Source of the DNA: Paraburkholderia phosphatilytica | GTDB taxonomy: Bacteria; Pseudomonadota; Gammaproteobacteria; Burkholderiales; Burkholderiaceae | DNA: 64,000 bases | Direction of reading: 5' to 3' | Assembly: GCF_003443895.1 (NCBI RefSeq) | Contig: NZ_QQOA01000009.1 | Coordinates: 62,001 to 126,000 of the forward strand | In this document: positions 40,961 to 51,960 of the stretch, piece by piece | Layout: the number at the start of each line of letters is the position of its first letter | How positions within the stretch are numbered: the stretch's first letter is position 1 | Position numbers and translations under genes: made by a program | The notes under the pieces: model-generated | What the model saw: only the letters and a program-made list of their open reading frames with translations | Databases searched by the model: none | What the model was told of the DNA's origin: nothing

Positions 40961-41500
40961 ATGCCCGCCCTCCAGATCAAGTCCGACCAACGTGCCGCGC
41001 TGCGCGCCGATGCCCATGCGCTCAAACCCGTCGTGATCGTCGGCGCCGAGGGGCTCACCGACGCGGTGCTGAAGGAAATCGAAGTGCACCTGAGCGCGCA
41101 CCAGCTCATCAAGATCCGCGTGTTCGGCGACGAGCGCGACGAGCGCATCGCCGTCTACGACGAAATCTGCGACCGGCTGGACGCCGCGCCGATCCAGCAT
41201 ATCGGCAAGCTGCTCGTGATCTGGAAGCCCGAAGTGGAGGAAGTGCGCAAACCGTCGGCACGTGGCGCGAAATCGCGCACGGCGATCCCGAGCGTTCGCG
41301 AAGCCGCTGCCGAAGCACCGAAGAAAGGCGCCGCTCCGCGCGTCGTGAAGGTCGTCAAGCCGAGCGAGAATCCGATGCGCCGTCCGAAGCCGCAAAAAGT
41401 GGTGGTACGCGGCAACGAACGCGTCACCGCCGGCGGCAACGTCAAGCGCGCGAAGAAGCGTCAAACCAGCGCGAAGCGCCAGCATCAGTCGTCGAAGTAA
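40961..41500 (+). CDS. yhbY: YhbY/CRS1-YhbY family RNA-binding protein with long basic tail
   Basis: The first 97 residues form the CRM domain typical of YhbY ([45 protein letters not shown]). It binds the assembling 50S ribosome. The remaining 80 residues are a Lys/Arg/Ala/Pro-rich, probably disordered extension ([31 protein letters not shown]). E. coli YhbY is only about 97 aa, so the tail is an addition. It is divergent from rlmE, as in other bacteria. Confidence 0.9.
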   Translation: MPALQIKSDQRAALRADAHALKPVVIVGAEGLTDAVLKEIEVHLSAHQLIKIRVFGDERDERIAVYDEICDRLDAAPIQHIGKLLVIWKPEVEEVRKPSARGAKSRTAIPSVREAAAEAPKKGAAPRVVKVVKPSENPMRRPKPQKVVVRGNERVTAGGNVKRAKKRQTSAKRQHQSSK

Positions 41501-41529
41501 GCTTCGGGGCAGCCGCATGCTGTTTTCGC

Positions 41530-41560
41530 GAAGGGCGCCATCGGCGCCCTTCTGCTTTTC
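41530..41560 (+). terminator. Intrinsic terminator after yhbY
   Basis: GAAGGGCGCC and GGCGCCCTTC pair perfectly around ATC, followed by TGCTTTTC. It lies 30 nt after the stop. Confidence 0.85.
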
Positions 41561-41596
41561 AGGCAGCGTTAGCGGATGTCTTCGCGGGCAACTCTC

Positions 41597-42091
41597 TCAG
41601 GCAACGCCTGTCGCGCTCAGGACTTGACGCACGCCGGTGGGCAGCTTCCACACCAGCATCACGCCCAGCAGACTCTCGATCAGATAGAACAGGCTCGACA
41701 CGCCATGCAGCACGCCGAAGCGCATCGCGTAGGCAGAGTGGCCGACGTCGGTGCCCTCGTTCAGCGCGGCGAGCCGCAGCGCGTTCATGAACGGCTCCAG
41801 CGCGAAGTAGCCGACCAGCACGCACAGCAGCATGCCGGCAATCAGCCAGCGCAGCCGCTTGTAACCGTCGTCGCCACGGCGGACCAGCACGTTGCCGAGC
41901 GCGAGCAGCAGCACGCCGCACACCACGCCCGTGATCGCTTCGATACGGAACAGTTGCGCAGCCGTGGCCCCCGCCGAAATGCGGTCGAGCGACGCGAACA
42001 GCACCGGCGCAACGATATACCCGATGGTGAGCAGACTGCCGACCCAGACCACGGTCAACAGCCGGAACACACGATGCGGCATGGGCGACAC
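41597..42091 (-). CDS. DUF4149 membrane protein
   Basis: The 164-aa protein has four hydrophobic segments: VVWVGSLLTIGYIVAPVLFA, VVCGVLLLALGNVLV, LRWLIAGMLLCVLVGYFAL and a C-terminal one. This is the DUF4149 pattern (TMEM205-like). Function is unknown; it is regularly found beside greA and carB in Burkholderiales. The start could be GTG 42091, which has GGAG 8 nt upstream, or ATG 42082. It is 15 bp downstream of greA. Confidence 0.85.
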   Translation of the reverse strand: MSPMPHRVFRLLTVVWVGSLLTIGYIVAPVLFASLDRISAGATAAQLFRIEAITGVVCGVLLLALGNVLVRRGDDGYKRLRWLIAGMLLCVLVGYFALEPFMNALRLAALNEGTDVGHSAYAMRFGVLHGVSSLFYLIESLLGVMLVWKLPTGVRQVLSATGVA

Positions 42092-42106
42092 GTCAGGCGC
42101 TCCGCG

Positions 42107-42583
42107 TTAAACGTAGCGGACCGAGATGATTTCGTACTCGCGCACACCGCCCGGTGCCTGCACCGCGGCGACGTCGCCTTCCGACTTGCCGATCAGCGCG
42201 CGCGAGATCGGCGAGCTGACCGAGATCAGCCCGTGTTCGAGATCGGCTTCGTCATCGCCGACAATCTGATAGGTGACCGTGTCACCCGAATCGAGGTCTT
42301 CGAGTTCGACCGTGGCGGCAAACACGACGCGGCCATCCGCATCCAGCGCGGCCGGGTCGATGACCTGCGCCGCGGCCAGCTTCGATTCGATTTCGGCAAT
42401 ACGGCCTTCGATGAAGCCCTGCTTTTCCTTCGCGGCGTCGTACTCCGCGTTTTCCGAGAGATCGCCTTGCGCGCGGGCTTCCGCGATCGAATTGATCACG
42501 GAGGGGCGTTCGACGGACTTCAGGCGTTGCAGCTCGTCGCGGAGCTGATCCGCGCCGCGCTTCGTCAATGGAATAGTGCTCAT
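42107..42583 (-). CDS. greA: Transcription elongation factor GreA
   Basis: The 158-aa protein has an N-terminal coiled coil whose tip carries the catalytic acidic pair ([16 protein letters not shown]), and a C-terminal FKBP-like domain ([20 protein letters not shown]). It enters the RNA polymerase secondary channel to cleave backtracked RNA. ATG 42583 ([10 protein letters not shown]) is the family start. It lies 145 bp downstream of carB. Confidence 0.97.
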   Translation of the reverse strand: MSTIPLTKRGADQLRDELQRLKSVERPSVINSIAEARAQGDLSENAEYDAAKEKQGFIEGRIAEIESKLAAAQVIDPAALDADGRVVFAATVELEDLDSGDTVTYQIVGDDEADLEHGLISVSSPISRALIGKSEGDVAAVQAPGGVREYEIISVRYV

Positions 42584-42728
42584 AAACAACTCTGGTGGCA
42601 AAAAACAGCCATAAAAAAAATCACCGCGGTTAAGTGCATCCCGCTGAAGCGTGGGGCTGGTTGGGCCTTTGCTCCGTGGGACGCCGCCTAACCGCGGCAT
42701 GTACTGATTCGGACGTGATGTCTGAACC

Positions 42729-45700
42729 TTAGTTTAGGCGAGCATGGAGGCCTTGTAAATCATAGACTTCCAGGTTCCGCAGATAGCGTAGCCCTTCAAC
42801 CGCGGCACGCGCGCCGGACATGGTCGTGTAGTACGTGACCTTGTTCGCCTGCGCGCTCATGCGGATGGAGCGCGAATCGGCGATGGCCGCGCGGGTTTCG
42901 TCGACCGTCGTGAACACGAGCGCGATCTCGCCGTTCTTGATCATGTCGACGATGTGCGGACGGCCGTCCTTCACCTTGTTCACGACCTTCACCGGCACGC
43001 CGGCCGCTTCGATCGCGGCGGCCGTGCCGCGCGTCGCCACGATCGGATAGCCGAGTTCGTGCAGCATGCGCGCGACTTCCACGGCCTTCGGCTTGTCCGC
43101 ATCCATCACCGTGAGCAGCACGGTGCCGGACTCCGGCAGACGCGAACCCGCCGCGAGCTGCGACTTGAAGAGCGCCTCGCCGAACGTCTGGCCGACGCCC
43201 ATCACTTCACCCGTAGAACGCATTTCCGGTCCAAGGACCGGGTCGACGGTCGGGAATTTGACGAACGGGAACACCGCTTCCTTCACGCTGAAGTACGGCG
43301 GTTCGACTTCCTTCGTCACGCCCTGTGCTTCAAGCTTCTGACCCACCATTGCGCGCGCCGCGATTTTCGCGAGCGGCAGGCTCGTGGCCTTCGAAACGTA
43401 CGGCACCGTGCGCGATGCGCGCGGATTCACTTCGAGCACGTAGATGACGTCCTTCTTCGAGCCGTCATCCTGCGGTACCTGCTGAATCGCGAACTGCACG
43501 TTCATCAGGCCGACCACGTTCAGCGCCTTCGCCATCGCACCGGTCTGACGCTTGAGTTCCGCGACAGTTTCCTTCGACAGCGAATACGGCGGCAACGAGC
43601 ACGCCGAATCGCCCGAGTGCACACCCGCCTGCTCGATGTGCTCCATCACGCCGCCGATGAACACCGCGTCGCCATCCGAGATGCAGTCCACGTCGCATTC
43701 GATCGCGTCGTTCAGGAAGCGGTCGAGCAGCACCGGCGAATCGTTCGACACCTTCACGGCCTCGCGCATATAGCGTTCGAGATCGCGCGGCTCGTGCACG
43801 ATTTCCATCGCGCGGCCGCCCAGCACATACGACGGACGCACGACGAGCGGATAGCCGATTTCGTCGGCAAGCTTCAGCGCTTCGTCTTCGGCGCGCGCGG
43901 TGCGGTTGGGCGGCTGACGCAGATTCAGGTCCTGCAGCAGCTTCTGGAAGCGCTCGCGGTCTTCGGCGGCATCGATCATGTCCGGCGACGTACCGACGAT
44001 CGGCACGCCGTTCGCTTCGAGATCGAGCGCGAGCTTCAGCGGCGTCTGGCCGCCGTACTGCACGATCACGCCGAGCGGCTTTTCCTTGTCGACGATCTCG
44101 AGCACGTCTTCGAGCGTCAGCGGTTCGAAGTACAGACGATCCGACGTGTCGTAGTCGGTCGAGACCGTTTCCGGGTTGCAGTTGACCATGATCGTCTCAT
44201 AGCCGTCCTCGCGCATCGCGAGCGCGGCATGCACGCAGCAGTAGTCGAACTCGATACCCTGGCCGATCCGGTTCGGGCCGCCGCCCAGCACCATGATCTT
44301 CCTGTTGCTGGTCGGATTCGCTTCGCACTCGTCCTCGTAGGTCGAGTACATGTACGCGGTTTTCGTCGCGAACTCCGCCGCGCAGGTGTCGACGCGCTTG
44401 TACACCGGACGCACGTTCAGCTCGATGCGGCGCTTGCGCACATCCGTCTGCGTCGCGCCGACGAGCTTCGCGAGACGCCGGTCCGAGAAGCCGCTCTGCT
44501 TCAGGTAGCGCAACTCGTCCTTCGTCAGGCTCGCGAGCGTGCGGCCAGCCAGCGCCTTTTCCTTCAGCACGATCTGTTCGATCTGCGCGAGGAACCACGG
44601 ATCGATCGAGGTTTCCTGGAAGATTTCCTGCTGCGTCATGCCCGCGCGGAACGCGTCGCCGACATACCAGATGCGATCCGGACCGGCCTCGCCGATCTCG
44701 CGGATGATCTCGTCGCGGCTCGTGGTCTTTTCATCGAGACCGTCGACGCCGACTTCGAGGCCGCGCAGCGCCTTCTGGAACGACTCCTGGAACGTGCGAC
44801 CGATGGCCATCACTTCGCCGACCGACTTCATCTGCGTGGTCAGGCGCGGATCGGCTTCGCGGAACTTCTCGAACGCGAAGCGCGGGATCTTCGTGACGAC
44901 GTAGTCGATCGTCGGCTCGAACGACGCCGGGGTCTGGCCGCCGGTGATTTCGTTCTTGAGTTCATCGAGCGTGTAGCCGACCGCCAGCTTCGCCGCGACC
45001 TTCGCGATCGGGAAGCCCGTGGCCTTCGATGCGAGCGCGGACGAACGCGACACGCGCGGGTTCATCTCGATCACGATCATGCGGCCGTCGACCGGGTTGA
45101 TCGAGAACTGCACGTTCGAGCCGCCCGTATCCACGCCGATCTCGCGCAGCACCGCGAGCGACGCGTTGCGCAGGATCTGGTATTCCTTGTCGGTGAGCGT
45201 CTGCGCGGGCGCGACGGTGATCGAGTCGCCGGTGTGGATGCCCATCGGGTCGAGGTTCTCGATCGAGCACACGATGATGCAGTTGTCCGCCCTGTCGCGG
45301 ACCACTTCCATCTCGTACTCTTTCCAGCCGAGCAGCGACTCTTCGATCAGCAGTTCGCGCGTAGGCGACAGATCCAGACCACGCTTGCAGATCTCTTCGA
45401 ATTCCTCACGGTTGTACGCGATGCCGCCGCCCGAACCGCCGAGCGTGAACGACGGGCGAATCACGATCGGGTAGCCGCTCGTGCCGATCGCCGCCGCGAT
45501 CTCGTTCTGCACCTTCAGCGCTTCGTCCATCGAATGCGCGGTGCCCGACTTGGCCGAACCGAGGCCGATCTTCGTCATCGCGTCCTTGAACTTCTGACGG
45601 TCCTCGGCCTTGTCGATCGCTTCCGGCGACGCGCCGATCAGCTCCACGCTGTACTTCGCGAGCACGCCGTGGTGATGGAGATCCAGCGCGCAGTTGAGCG

Positions 45701-45983
45701 CGGTCTGGCCACCCATCGTCGGCAGGATCGCGTCGGGGCGCTCCTTCGCGATGATGCGCTCCACCACTTCCCACGTGATCGGCTCGATGTAGGTCACGTC
45801 GGCCGTGTTCGGGTCGGTCATGATCGTCGCCGGATTGCTGTTGACGAGAATGACCTTGTAGCCCTCCTCCCGCAGCGCCTTGCACGCCTGCGCGCCCGAA
45901 TAGTCGAACTCGCACGCCTGGCCGATGATGATCGGACCCGCGCCGATGATGAGGATGCTCTTGATGTCTGTCCGCTTGGGCAT
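42729..45983 (-). CDS. carB: Carbamoyl-phosphate synthase large subunit
   Basis: The 1084-aa enzyme consists of two homologous ATP-grasp halves. Each starts with a [17 protein letters not shown] or [15 protein letters not shown] motif and has [13 protein letters not shown] or [15 protein letters not shown]-terminal allosteric MGS-like domain follows ([15 protein letters not shown]). It makes carbamoyl phosphate from bicarbonate, ammonia delivered by CarA, and two ATP, feeding arginine and pyrimidine synthesis. It is 122 bp downstream of carA on the same strand. Confidence 0.98.
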   Translation of the reverse strand: MPKRTDIKSILIIGAGPIIIGQACEFDYSGAQACKALREEGYKVILVNSNPATIMTDPNTADVTYIEPITWEVVERIIAKERPDAILPTMGGQTALNCALDLHHHGVLAKYSVELIGASPEAIDKAEDRQKFKDAMTKIGLGSAKSGTAHSMDEALKVQNEIAAAIGTSGYPIVIRPSFTLGGSGGGIAYNREEFEEICKRGLDLSPTRELLIEESLLGWKEYEMEVVRDRADNCIIVCSIENLDPMGIHTGDSITVAPAQTLTDKEYQILRNASLAVLREIGVDTGGSNVQFSINPVDGRMIVIEMNPRVSRSSALASKATGFPIAKVAAKLAVGYTLDELKNEITGGQTPASFEPTIDYVVTKIPRFAFEKFREADPRLTTQMKSVGEVMAIGRTFQESFQKALRGLEVGVDGLDEKTTSRDEIIREIGEAGPDRIWYVGDAFRAGMTQQEIFQETSIDPWFLAQIEQIVLKEKALAGRTLASLTKDELRYLKQSGFSDRRLAKLVGATQTDVRKRRIELNVRPVYKRVDTCAAEFATKTAYMYSTYEDECEANPTSNRKIMVLGGGPNRIGQGIEFDYCCVHAALAMREDGYETIMVNCNPETVSTDYDTSDRLYFEPLTLEDVLEIVDKEKPLGVIVQYGGQTPLKLALDLEANGVPIVGTSPDMIDAAEDRERFQKLLQDLNLRQPPNRTARAEDEALKLADEIGYPLVVRPSYVLGGRAMEIVHEPRDLERYMREAVKVSNDSPVLLDRFLNDAIECDVDCISDGDAVFIGGVMEHIEQAGVHSGDSACSLPPYSLSKETVAELKRQTGAMAKALNVVGLMNVQFAIQQVPQDDGSKKDVIYVLEVNPRASRTVPYVSKATSLPLAKIAARAMVGQKLEAQGVTKEVEPPYFSVKEAVFPFVKFPTVDPVLGPEMRSTGEVMGVGQTFGEALFKSQLAAGSRLPESGTVLLTVMDADKPKAVEVARMLHELGYPIVATRGTAAAIEAAGVPVKVVNKVKDGRPHIVDMIKNGEIALVFTTVDETRAAIADSRSIRMSAQANKVTYYTTMSGARAAVEGLRYLRNLEVYDLQGLHARLN

Positions 45984-46105
45984 AACGCTCTCGGTAATGT
46001 ATTCCTGAATTCTTTGCTGCTTGCGCCCGCTTGCGCCCGCTTTCGCGCGGCGTCAGGCTGCGTCGCCTGCGTGCGCCGCGGCGCTCATGCTCAAGCGCTG
46101 ACCGC

Positions 46106-47260
46106 TTAAGCCGCGGCGCTGCGTTCGCCCTTGCGCGCGGCCATCAGCCCCGTGAAGCGGTCGAACAGATAGCCGATGTCGTGCGGGCCAGGCGACGCTT
46201 CCGGGTGACCCTGGAAGCAGAACGCGGGCTTGTCCGTCAGCTCGAAACCCTGCAGCGTGCCGTCGAACAGCGAGACGTGCGTGACCTTCGCGTTCGCGGG
46301 CAGCGTGTCGGCATCCACCGCGAAACCGTGGTTCTGCGACGTGATCACCACGCGGCCGTCGCCGAGGTCCTTCACCGGATGGTTCGCGCCGTGGTGGCCG
46401 GTCTTCATCTTCATCGTCTTCGCCCCGACCGCGAGGCCCATGATCTGATGGCCGAGGCAGATACCGAAGGTCGGAATGCCGCGCTCGATGAACTCGCGCG
46501 TGGCGTTGATCGCGTAGTCGCACGGTTCCGGATCGCCGGGGCCGTTCGACAGGAACACGCCGTCCGGATTGAGCGCGAGCGCATCGGCCGCGCTTGCCTG
46601 GGCCGGCAGCACCGTGACGTGGCAGCCGCGTTCCGCGAGCATGCGCAGGATGTTGCGCTTCACGCCGTAGTCGAACGCGACGACGCGGTACTTCGGCGCC
46701 TTCTGCTCGCCGTAGCCTTCGCCGAGACGCCATTCGGTCTCGGCCCACTCGTACGGCGCTTCGGCCGACACGACCTTCGCGAGGTCCATGCCCGAGAGAC
46801 CCGGGAACGAGCGCGCGAACTCGAGTGCCTTCGCTTCGTCATCCGAGCCTGCGAGAATCGCGCCGTTCTGCGCGCCCTTGTCGCGCAGCACTCGCGTGAG
46901 CTTGCGCGTGTCGAGGCCGGCGATCGCGACGACGCCTTCGTCCTTCAGATAATCGGACAGCGTGCGCTGCATGCGGAAGTTCGATGCGAGGACCGGCAGG
47001 TCGCGGATGATCAGACCGGCGGCATGGACTTTCGTGGCTTCGACGTCTTCGGCGTTCACGCCGACGTTGCCGATGTGCGGATACGTCAGCGTGACGATCT
47101 GGCGCGCGTAGCTCGGGTCCGTCAGGATTTCCTGGTAGCCGGTGATCGCCGTATTGAAGACGACCTCGCCGATCGTGTGGCCGGGCGCGCCGATCGAGTA
47201 CCCACGAAAGACCGTGCCGTCGGCAAGTGCGAGCAGAGCGGGAGAAAAAGACGGCAACAC
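46106..47260 (-). CDS. carA: Carbamoyl-phosphate synthase small subunit
   Basis: The 384-aa glutaminase has the N-terminal domain ([21 protein letters not shown]) and a class I glutamine amidotransferase domain with nucleophile in GICLGHQ and the His/Glu pair in GHPEASPGP. It releases ammonia from glutamine for CarB. GTG 47260 is chosen as start because AAGGAG lies 6 nt before it and the length is right; no ATG fits. A probable promoter lies about 270 nt upstream. Confidence 0.97.
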   Translation of the reverse strand: MLPSFSPALLALADGTVFRGYSIGAPGHTIGEVVFNTAITGYQEILTDPSYARQIVTLTYPHIGNVGVNAEDVEATKVHAAGLIIRDLPVLASNFRMQRTLSDYLKDEGVVAIAGLDTRKLTRVLRDKGAQNGAILAGSDDEAKALEFARSFPGLSGMDLAKVVSAEAPYEWAETEWRLGEGYGEQKAPKYRVVAFDYGVKRNILRMLAERGCHVTVLPAQASAADALALNPDGVFLSNGPGDPEPCDYAINATREFIERGIPTFGICLGHQIMGLAVGAKTMKMKTGHHGANHPVKDLGDGRVVITSQNHGFAVDADTLPANAKVTHVSLFDGTLQGFELTDKPAFCFQGHPEASPGPHDIGYLFDRFTGLMAARKGERSAAA

Positions 47261-47533
47261 GGGAGACTCCTTGGCGGAACACCCTGTGCCGACCTGTCTA
47301 TCCGACCGTGCGGGCCCGCGGCGAACGGCATCGTGAACTGCCCGGATGCGTGCGCGGACTCGCGCGCGCTTGCTTTGCGGTAGGCGTCCTGCTCGCGGAC
47401 ATCGGCCCATTGTGTGGGCGGCGGATTCGCGGATTTGCGGGGACAACCGGATCAAGCGCGGCGGATGAACGCGGGGATAGACGGTTAGGAGCGGTAGGCG
47501 CTAGGGTGTGGGTTGGTAAGCTCAAACCTTGAA

Positions 47534-47563
47534 ATTATAGCTCGAAAACACCCCTCCCTTCAA
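47534..47563 (-). promoter_or_regulatory. Probable carA promoter
   Basis: On the minus strand TTGAAG (47558-47563) is followed after 18 bp by a perfect TATAAT (47534-47539). The start would be near 47527, leaving an unusually long leader of about 265 nt before the carA GTG. No clear attenuator was identified in the leader. Confidence 0.55.
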
Positions 47564-47711
47564 ATTCCGGGACAGACGGGAACGGGGCGCGCTGCCGCAC
47601 GATCGCACGAAAATCGCGCGGATCGAGCACCGGCGAGGGTTTGCGCGACGCGTCGCTGGCGCGTGCCGGCAACGGGCGGCAATTTCGAGATGAGCGCCGC
47701 AGCCTCGCGGA

Positions 47712-48956
47712 TCAAACCTGCGGATTCGCCCGCAGCGCCTCCGGCCGCTCGAGCGCGCGGCCCGGCAATACGTACCAGATCGCGCTCGCGATCTGCAGCG
47801 CGACGAGGATGCCCCACGCGGTCAGGTGCGCCGCCTGCGGATAGTGGCCGTCCGCGTCGGGGCTCCAGTGCGAGACGATCGCGCCCACACCCAGCTGGAA
47901 CCCGAAGATCAGCAGGAAGATCACGAGCGTGAGCGTGGTGTTCACGCGGCCCGTCATCTGCGGCGGGAAGTGGCGCGCGGCGATCGCGTAGCTCAGGATG
48001 CCGGTGCCGCCGAAAAAGCCGTACGACGCCCACAGCAGGGCCGCCGGCAGCGGCGCATGGAACATGATCAGCAGTTGCGTGACCACGTACAGCGCCATGC
48101 CGATCCCGCAGAACGCGTAGAGCGACACGCCGCGCTGCTCGAGCGAGCGCGCCGCGGCGCCGAAACCGACGGAGCCCGCCATCATCGCGAAGCCCAGCAC
48201 GGACACGAGCGTCGCGGCCGGCCGCGGCGCCAGGTGCATCACATCGCGCAGCCATGCGCCGACCCACAGCGACTGCATCGCGTAGAACACGCCCTGCGTG
48301 ACGACCGAGAACGACGCGATCTTCCAGAACGCCGCGCTGCTCAGGATGTGCCACGTACCCTTGAACTGGCTTGTCACCGTCGCGTGGCCGCGCTGCTCCG
48401 CGCCCTTCGGTCCGAATACCCAGAGCGCGGCGGACACCGCCACCGTCAGCACGCCGAGCCAGACGCACACGGTCCGCCAGCCCGAAAAGCCAAGCACCCA
48501 CGTGAGCGGCGAACCGACCATCACGCCGCCGAAACCGCCCACTGCCATCACAAGGCCGTTGACGAACGGCAGGCGGGCCGTCGGGAAATGCTGCGCGAGC
48601 GCCTTGAACGCGCCGCCGAGACACACCGACACGCCGATGCCGACCAGGAGCCGCCCCAGCATCATCGCGCCGATGCCGTGCGCCGCGCCGAACACCCACG
48701 CGCCGGCCGCCGCGAACAGCAGCATCGCCGCCGTCACGCGGCGCGCGCCGAAGTGGTCGAGCAGCACGCCCGCCGGCACCTGCGCGCCCGCGAAGCCGAG
48801 GAAATAGAGGCTCGTCAGCAGACCGAGGTCGGCGGCGCTCAGGCCCAGATCGCGCGTGATGAACGGCGCGAAGCCCAGATTGACGCCGCGGAACACGTAC
48901 GACACGAAGTAGCCGAGGGAAAACAGCGCGAAGACGCGCAAGCGGATCAGGGACAT
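47712..48956 (-). CDS. MFS transporter
   Basis: The 414-aa protein has twelve hydrophobic segments. The first loop (GVLLDHFGARRV) carries the MFS loop signature. The N-terminal motif (FALFSLGYFVSYVFRGVNLGF) resembles the cyanate/nitrate-like CynX or sugar-phosphate group. Substrate unknown. ATG 48956 is preferred; a GTG at 48971 would add five residues. It is a single gene between the carA leader and the mltD terminator. Confidence 0.85.
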   Translation of the reverse strand: MSLIRLRVFALFSLGYFVSYVFRGVNLGFAPFITRDLGLSAADLGLLTSLYFLGFAGAQVPAGVLLDHFGARRVTAAMLLFAAAGAWVFGAAHGIGAMMLGRLLVGIGVSVCLGGAFKALAQHFPTARLPFVNGLVMAVGGFGGVMVGSPLTWVLGFSGWRTVCVWLGVLTVAVSAALWVFGPKGAEQRGHATVTSQFKGTWHILSSAAFWKIASFSVVTQGVFYAMQSLWVGAWLRDVMHLAPRPAATLVSVLGFAMMAGSVGFGAAARSLEQRGVSLYAFCGIGMALYVVTQLLIMFHAPLPAALLWASYGFFGGTGILSYAIAARHFPPQMTGRVNTTLTLVIFLLIFGFQLGVGAIVSHWSPDADGHYPQAAHLTAWGILVALQIASAIWYVLPGRALERPEALRANPQV

Positions 48957-49103
48957 GGCAACGAACGGCACAGCCTTTCAGGCAACCTGCAGACGATAAA
49001 GGAATCGGAGCGCCGATGCACCGAAACCCGCAGGCCGGTGCGGTCAATCGCCGCCCTCGTACGCCACCCCGCCGTACGTAGCTTGTGCGGCCCGCAATGA
49101 AAA

Positions 49104-49128
49104 ACGCCGTCACCACAGGTGACGGCGT
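49104..49128 (-). terminator. Intrinsic terminator after mltD
   Basis: An 11-bp perfect stem (ACGCCGTCACC with GGTGACGGCGT) around a 3-nt loop, followed on the minus strand by TTTTCATT. It lies about 80 nt after the mltD stop. Confidence 0.85.
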
Positions 49129-49210
49129 CGAAAAACGCGGAGTGATCGGAGCGCGTTTCATGCGTTGCCCCCGCAACGCATGTGTCACTCCCGCAAAGCC
49201 GCTTGTTCTG

Positions 49211-50938
49211 CTACTTCTGCTTCTGCGTGTGAGCCACGGTCTTCGGGCGGCTGACTGCCGCGGCCTTTGACGCCTTGCTGGTCTTGCCGGACGAGCTGGC
49301 CGATTTCGAACTGGACGTTGACGTGTTCGCGGCCTTCGAAGAAGTCTTGCCCTTCGACGGAGCGCTGCCTTTCGACGAAGCGTTGCTGCCCGTGCTGTCG
49401 GCCACCTTCTCGATGTGGCCGCGACCTCGACTTTTATCGTAGCGCGAATCGCCCTTCGTGTCTGCGACGCGGGTGCCGATGCGCTCGGCCCGCGCGCCGC
49501 GCGTATCGGTGGCGAGCCGCTCGGGGCCCGGCTCGCTCGGCATCGTCTTGCCGACCGGCACGTGCAGCACGATCACCTGGCCCGGCGTCACGAGATCACG
49601 GTGCGTACGGTTCCAGCCCTTCAGCTGGCCGACGGATACGCCATAGCGGCTCGCGATCGCTTCCATCGACTGCTTGCGGCGCACGCGGATCAGCATCTTG
49701 CGCGTATCCGGGACGTCCGGCTCCATCGCGAGTACCGCGCTTTCGGCGACGTCGGCGCTGATGTCTTCGTCGTCGTCATTGTCGGTACGCGGCACGACGA
49801 GCGTCGAGCCCGCCTTCAGGCGCATGCCGGCCGGAATCTTGTTGACGCTCATCAGCGTCTCTTCGTCGACGCCGATCTTCTGCGCGATCGCCGCCGGCGC
49901 CGCGCGCTCGGTCGTCGTATAGGTGGTCCACGACGACAGCTGCCCCTGATACGACTTCAGGTTGCGCTCGAACGCGCTGGCGTTGTCGAACGGCAACAGG
50001 ATCTGCGGATCGGTCGCACCGAGAATCACCGGCTTCTTGAACGACGGGTTCAGCGAGCGGAATTCGTCCGTCGTCATGTTCGCGAGCTTCGCGGCGATGT
50101 CGACGTCGATGTCGTGCGACGTGGTGACGGTGACGAAATACGGGTGGTTCGGGATTGCCGGCAGCGTGAGCCCGTACTGCTGCGGGTTCATGATGATGTT
50201 CTTGACCGCCTGGAGCTTCGGCACGTAATTGCGCGTCTCCATCGGCATGCGCAGGCTCTGGTAGTCGGTCGGCAGACCGGCCGCCTGGTTGCGCGCGATC
50301 GCGCGCTGCACGTTGCCCTCGCCCCAGTTGTACGCGGCGAGCGCGAGATACCAGTCGCCGAACATGTCGTGCAGGCGCGAAAGGTAATCCAGCGCGGCGC
50401 TGGTGGACGCGAGCACGTCGCGGCGCTCGTCCTGCCACATGTTCTGCTTCAGGTTGTACGTACGGCCGGTATCGGGCACGAACTGCCACATGCCCGCCGC
50501 CTTCGCAACCGACAGCGCCTGCGGGTTGTACGCGGATTCGACGAACGGCAGCAGCGCGAGCTCGGTCGGCATGTGACGCGCCTCGAGCTCTTCGACGATG
50601 TGATACAGGTACTTCTGCGACCGCTCGGTCATGCGCTGGACGTAGTCCGGACGCTGAACGTACCAGTTGACCTGCATGTCGACGAGGTCGCTCTGGAGAT
50701 CGGGAATCTGGAAGCCGCGACGGATTCGCCCCCACAGATCGGTGTCCGGGGTGGTCAGCTGCTCGACTGAGCCCTTGTCAACGTTGATGGTTTCGTTGGA
50801 GGAGGCGGTCTTGCGGATGGTGTCGGCAACGGCCTGCTGGGTGGCAGGCGATGAAGCATTAGGAAGATTCGCTGCTGGCTGCTGGCTCGCACAGGCGGCA
50901 AGTAGCAGAACCAGTAGCGCACTGAATAGAAATCGCAT
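49211..50938 (-). CDS. mltD: Membrane-bound lytic transglycosylase D
   Basis: The 575-aa lipoprotein has lipobox LAAC (Cys 16). A GH23 transglycosylase domain carries catalytic Glu 134 in LALLPFVESAYNPQA, with AAGMWQFVPDTGRTYNL and AAYNWGEGNV. LysM-type peptidoglycan-binding modules follow; the last is clear (RRKQSMEAIASRYGVSVGQLKGWN). The Ser/Lys-rich C-terminal tail of about 90 residues is probably disordered. It cleaves glycan strands to 1,6-anhydro-muropeptides. ATG 50938 starts the lipoprotein signal; upstream in-frame codons precede it. Confidence 0.93.
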   Translation of the reverse strand: MRFLFSALLVLLLAACASQQPAANLPNASSPATQQAVADTIRKTASSNETINVDKGSVEQLTTPDTDLWGRIRRGFQIPDLQSDLVDMQVNWYVQRPDYVQRMTERSQKYLYHIVEELEARHMPTELALLPFVESAYNPQALSVAKAAGMWQFVPDTGRTYNLKQNMWQDERRDVLASTSAALDYLSRLHDMFGDWYLALAAYNWGEGNVQRAIARNQAAGLPTDYQSLRMPMETRNYVPKLQAVKNIIMNPQQYGLTLPAIPNHPYFVTVTTSHDIDVDIAAKLANMTTDEFRSLNPSFKKPVILGATDPQILLPFDNASAFERNLKSYQGQLSSWTTYTTTERAAPAAIAQKIGVDEETLMSVNKIPAGMRLKAGSTLVVPRTDNDDDEDISADVAESAVLAMEPDVPDTRKMLIRVRRKQSMEAIASRYGVSVGQLKGWNRTHRDLVTPGQVIVLHVPVGKTMPSEPGPERLATDTRGARAERIGTRVADTKGDSRYDKSRGRGHIEKVADSTGSNASSKGSAPSKGKTSSKAANTSTSSSKSASSSGKTSKASKAAAVSRPKTVAHTQKQK

Positions 50939-51108
50939 GTACGTACCCGGTTGCCACGAGGGCTGGAATTTGCAGCCGATAGTACGTAAGCGAACCTTTC
51001 GCGTCAATCGGAAATAGGTAAGAAAAAGCTAGCCAAATCGCGGGTTTGGATCAGCTTCTTAGTATTTCCGTGAACTTGCCCCCGCTGGCGGTCGGGTCGG
51101 GGGAACCC

Positions 51109-51942
51109 TTAGCGGAAGCGGTTCTTCCACTCCCGCATCAACGTGAACGCGGCAAGCCGATCCGTCACCGTTTCGTGCAGCTCGCTTTCGAGGGTGGCGT
51201 GGATCGCCGCGCTGTCGGCACGCAGGAACGGATTCACCGCCCGTTCGTGGGCGATTGTGGTGGGCAGCGTGGGCTCCCGGCGCTCGCGCAGCGCCTGCGC
51301 GCGGTCGCGCCAGGCCTGCAGTTCGGCGTTGCCGGGCTCGCACGCGAGCGCGAAGCGGATGTTGGACAGTGTGTACTCGTGCGCGCAGTGCACCTCGGTT
51401 GCGCCGGGCAGCGCGGCCAGCGCATCGAGCGACTTCAGCATCTGCGCCGGCGTGCCTTCGAACAGACGCCCACAGCCGCACGCGAACAGCGTGTCGCCGC
51501 AGAACACGTGCGGGGTGCGCGGCGCGGCGCCCGAGGGGTCGGCCGATTGGTAGTACGCGATGTGTCCGCTCGTGTGACCCGGCACGTCGAGTACCGTGAA
51601 ATCGAGCGCGGGCGAGTCGAGGTGCACCCGATCGCCGTCCCGCAGCGGTTGTGTAACCTGCGCAATCGCTTCGCCGGCGGGACCGTAGACCGGCACAAGC
51701 TGGCCTTTCAGCAGATCGGCGACGCCGCCGACGTGGTCGGCATGATGGTGCGTGAGTAAAATAGCGCTCAGTCGCCAGCCGCGTTTCGCGAGATAGCGCT
51801 GGACCGGCGCGGCTTCGCCCGGATCGACGACGACCGCGTCGCGGCCGTCCGACACCACCCAGATGTAGTTGTCATCGAAGGCCGGAACAGGCACGTATTC
51901 GAGATCACGCTCTTCAGCTGGATCATTAGTTGGCGCATTCAT
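51109..51942 (-). CDS. gloB: Hydroxyacylglutathione hydrolase (glyoxalase II)
   Basis: The 277-aa metallo-beta-lactamase-fold enzyme has the metal motif THHHADHVGG, then VPGHTSGH, the FCGDTLFACGCGRLFEGT block and CAHEYTLSN, all glyoxalase II signatures. It hydrolyses S-lactoylglutathione to lactate. The N terminus (EYVPVPAFDDNYIWVV) is canonical, with about 15 extra residues before it. ATG 51942 lies only 18 bp from the divergent methyltransferase start. Confidence 0.95.
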   Translation of the reverse strand: MNAPTNDPAEERDLEYVPVPAFDDNYIWVVSDGRDAVVVDPGEAAPVQRYLAKRGWRLSAILLTHHHADHVGGVADLLKGQLVPVYGPAGEAIAQVTQPLRDGDRVHLDSPALDFTVLDVPGHTSGHIAYYQSADPSGAAPRTPHVFCGDTLFACGCGRLFEGTPAQMLKSLDALAALPGATEVHCAHEYTLSNIRFALACEPGNAELQAWRDRAQALRERREPTLPTTIAHERAVNPFLRADSAAIHATLESELHETVTDRLAAFTLMREWKNRFR

Positions 51943-51960
51943 GGGCGACGCATTGTCACT

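Noticed and set aside
42954..46109. A 1051-codon plus-strand frame opposite carB
   Set aside because: Antisense shadow of carB, low-complexity Arg/His/Asp-rich product without domain motifs.
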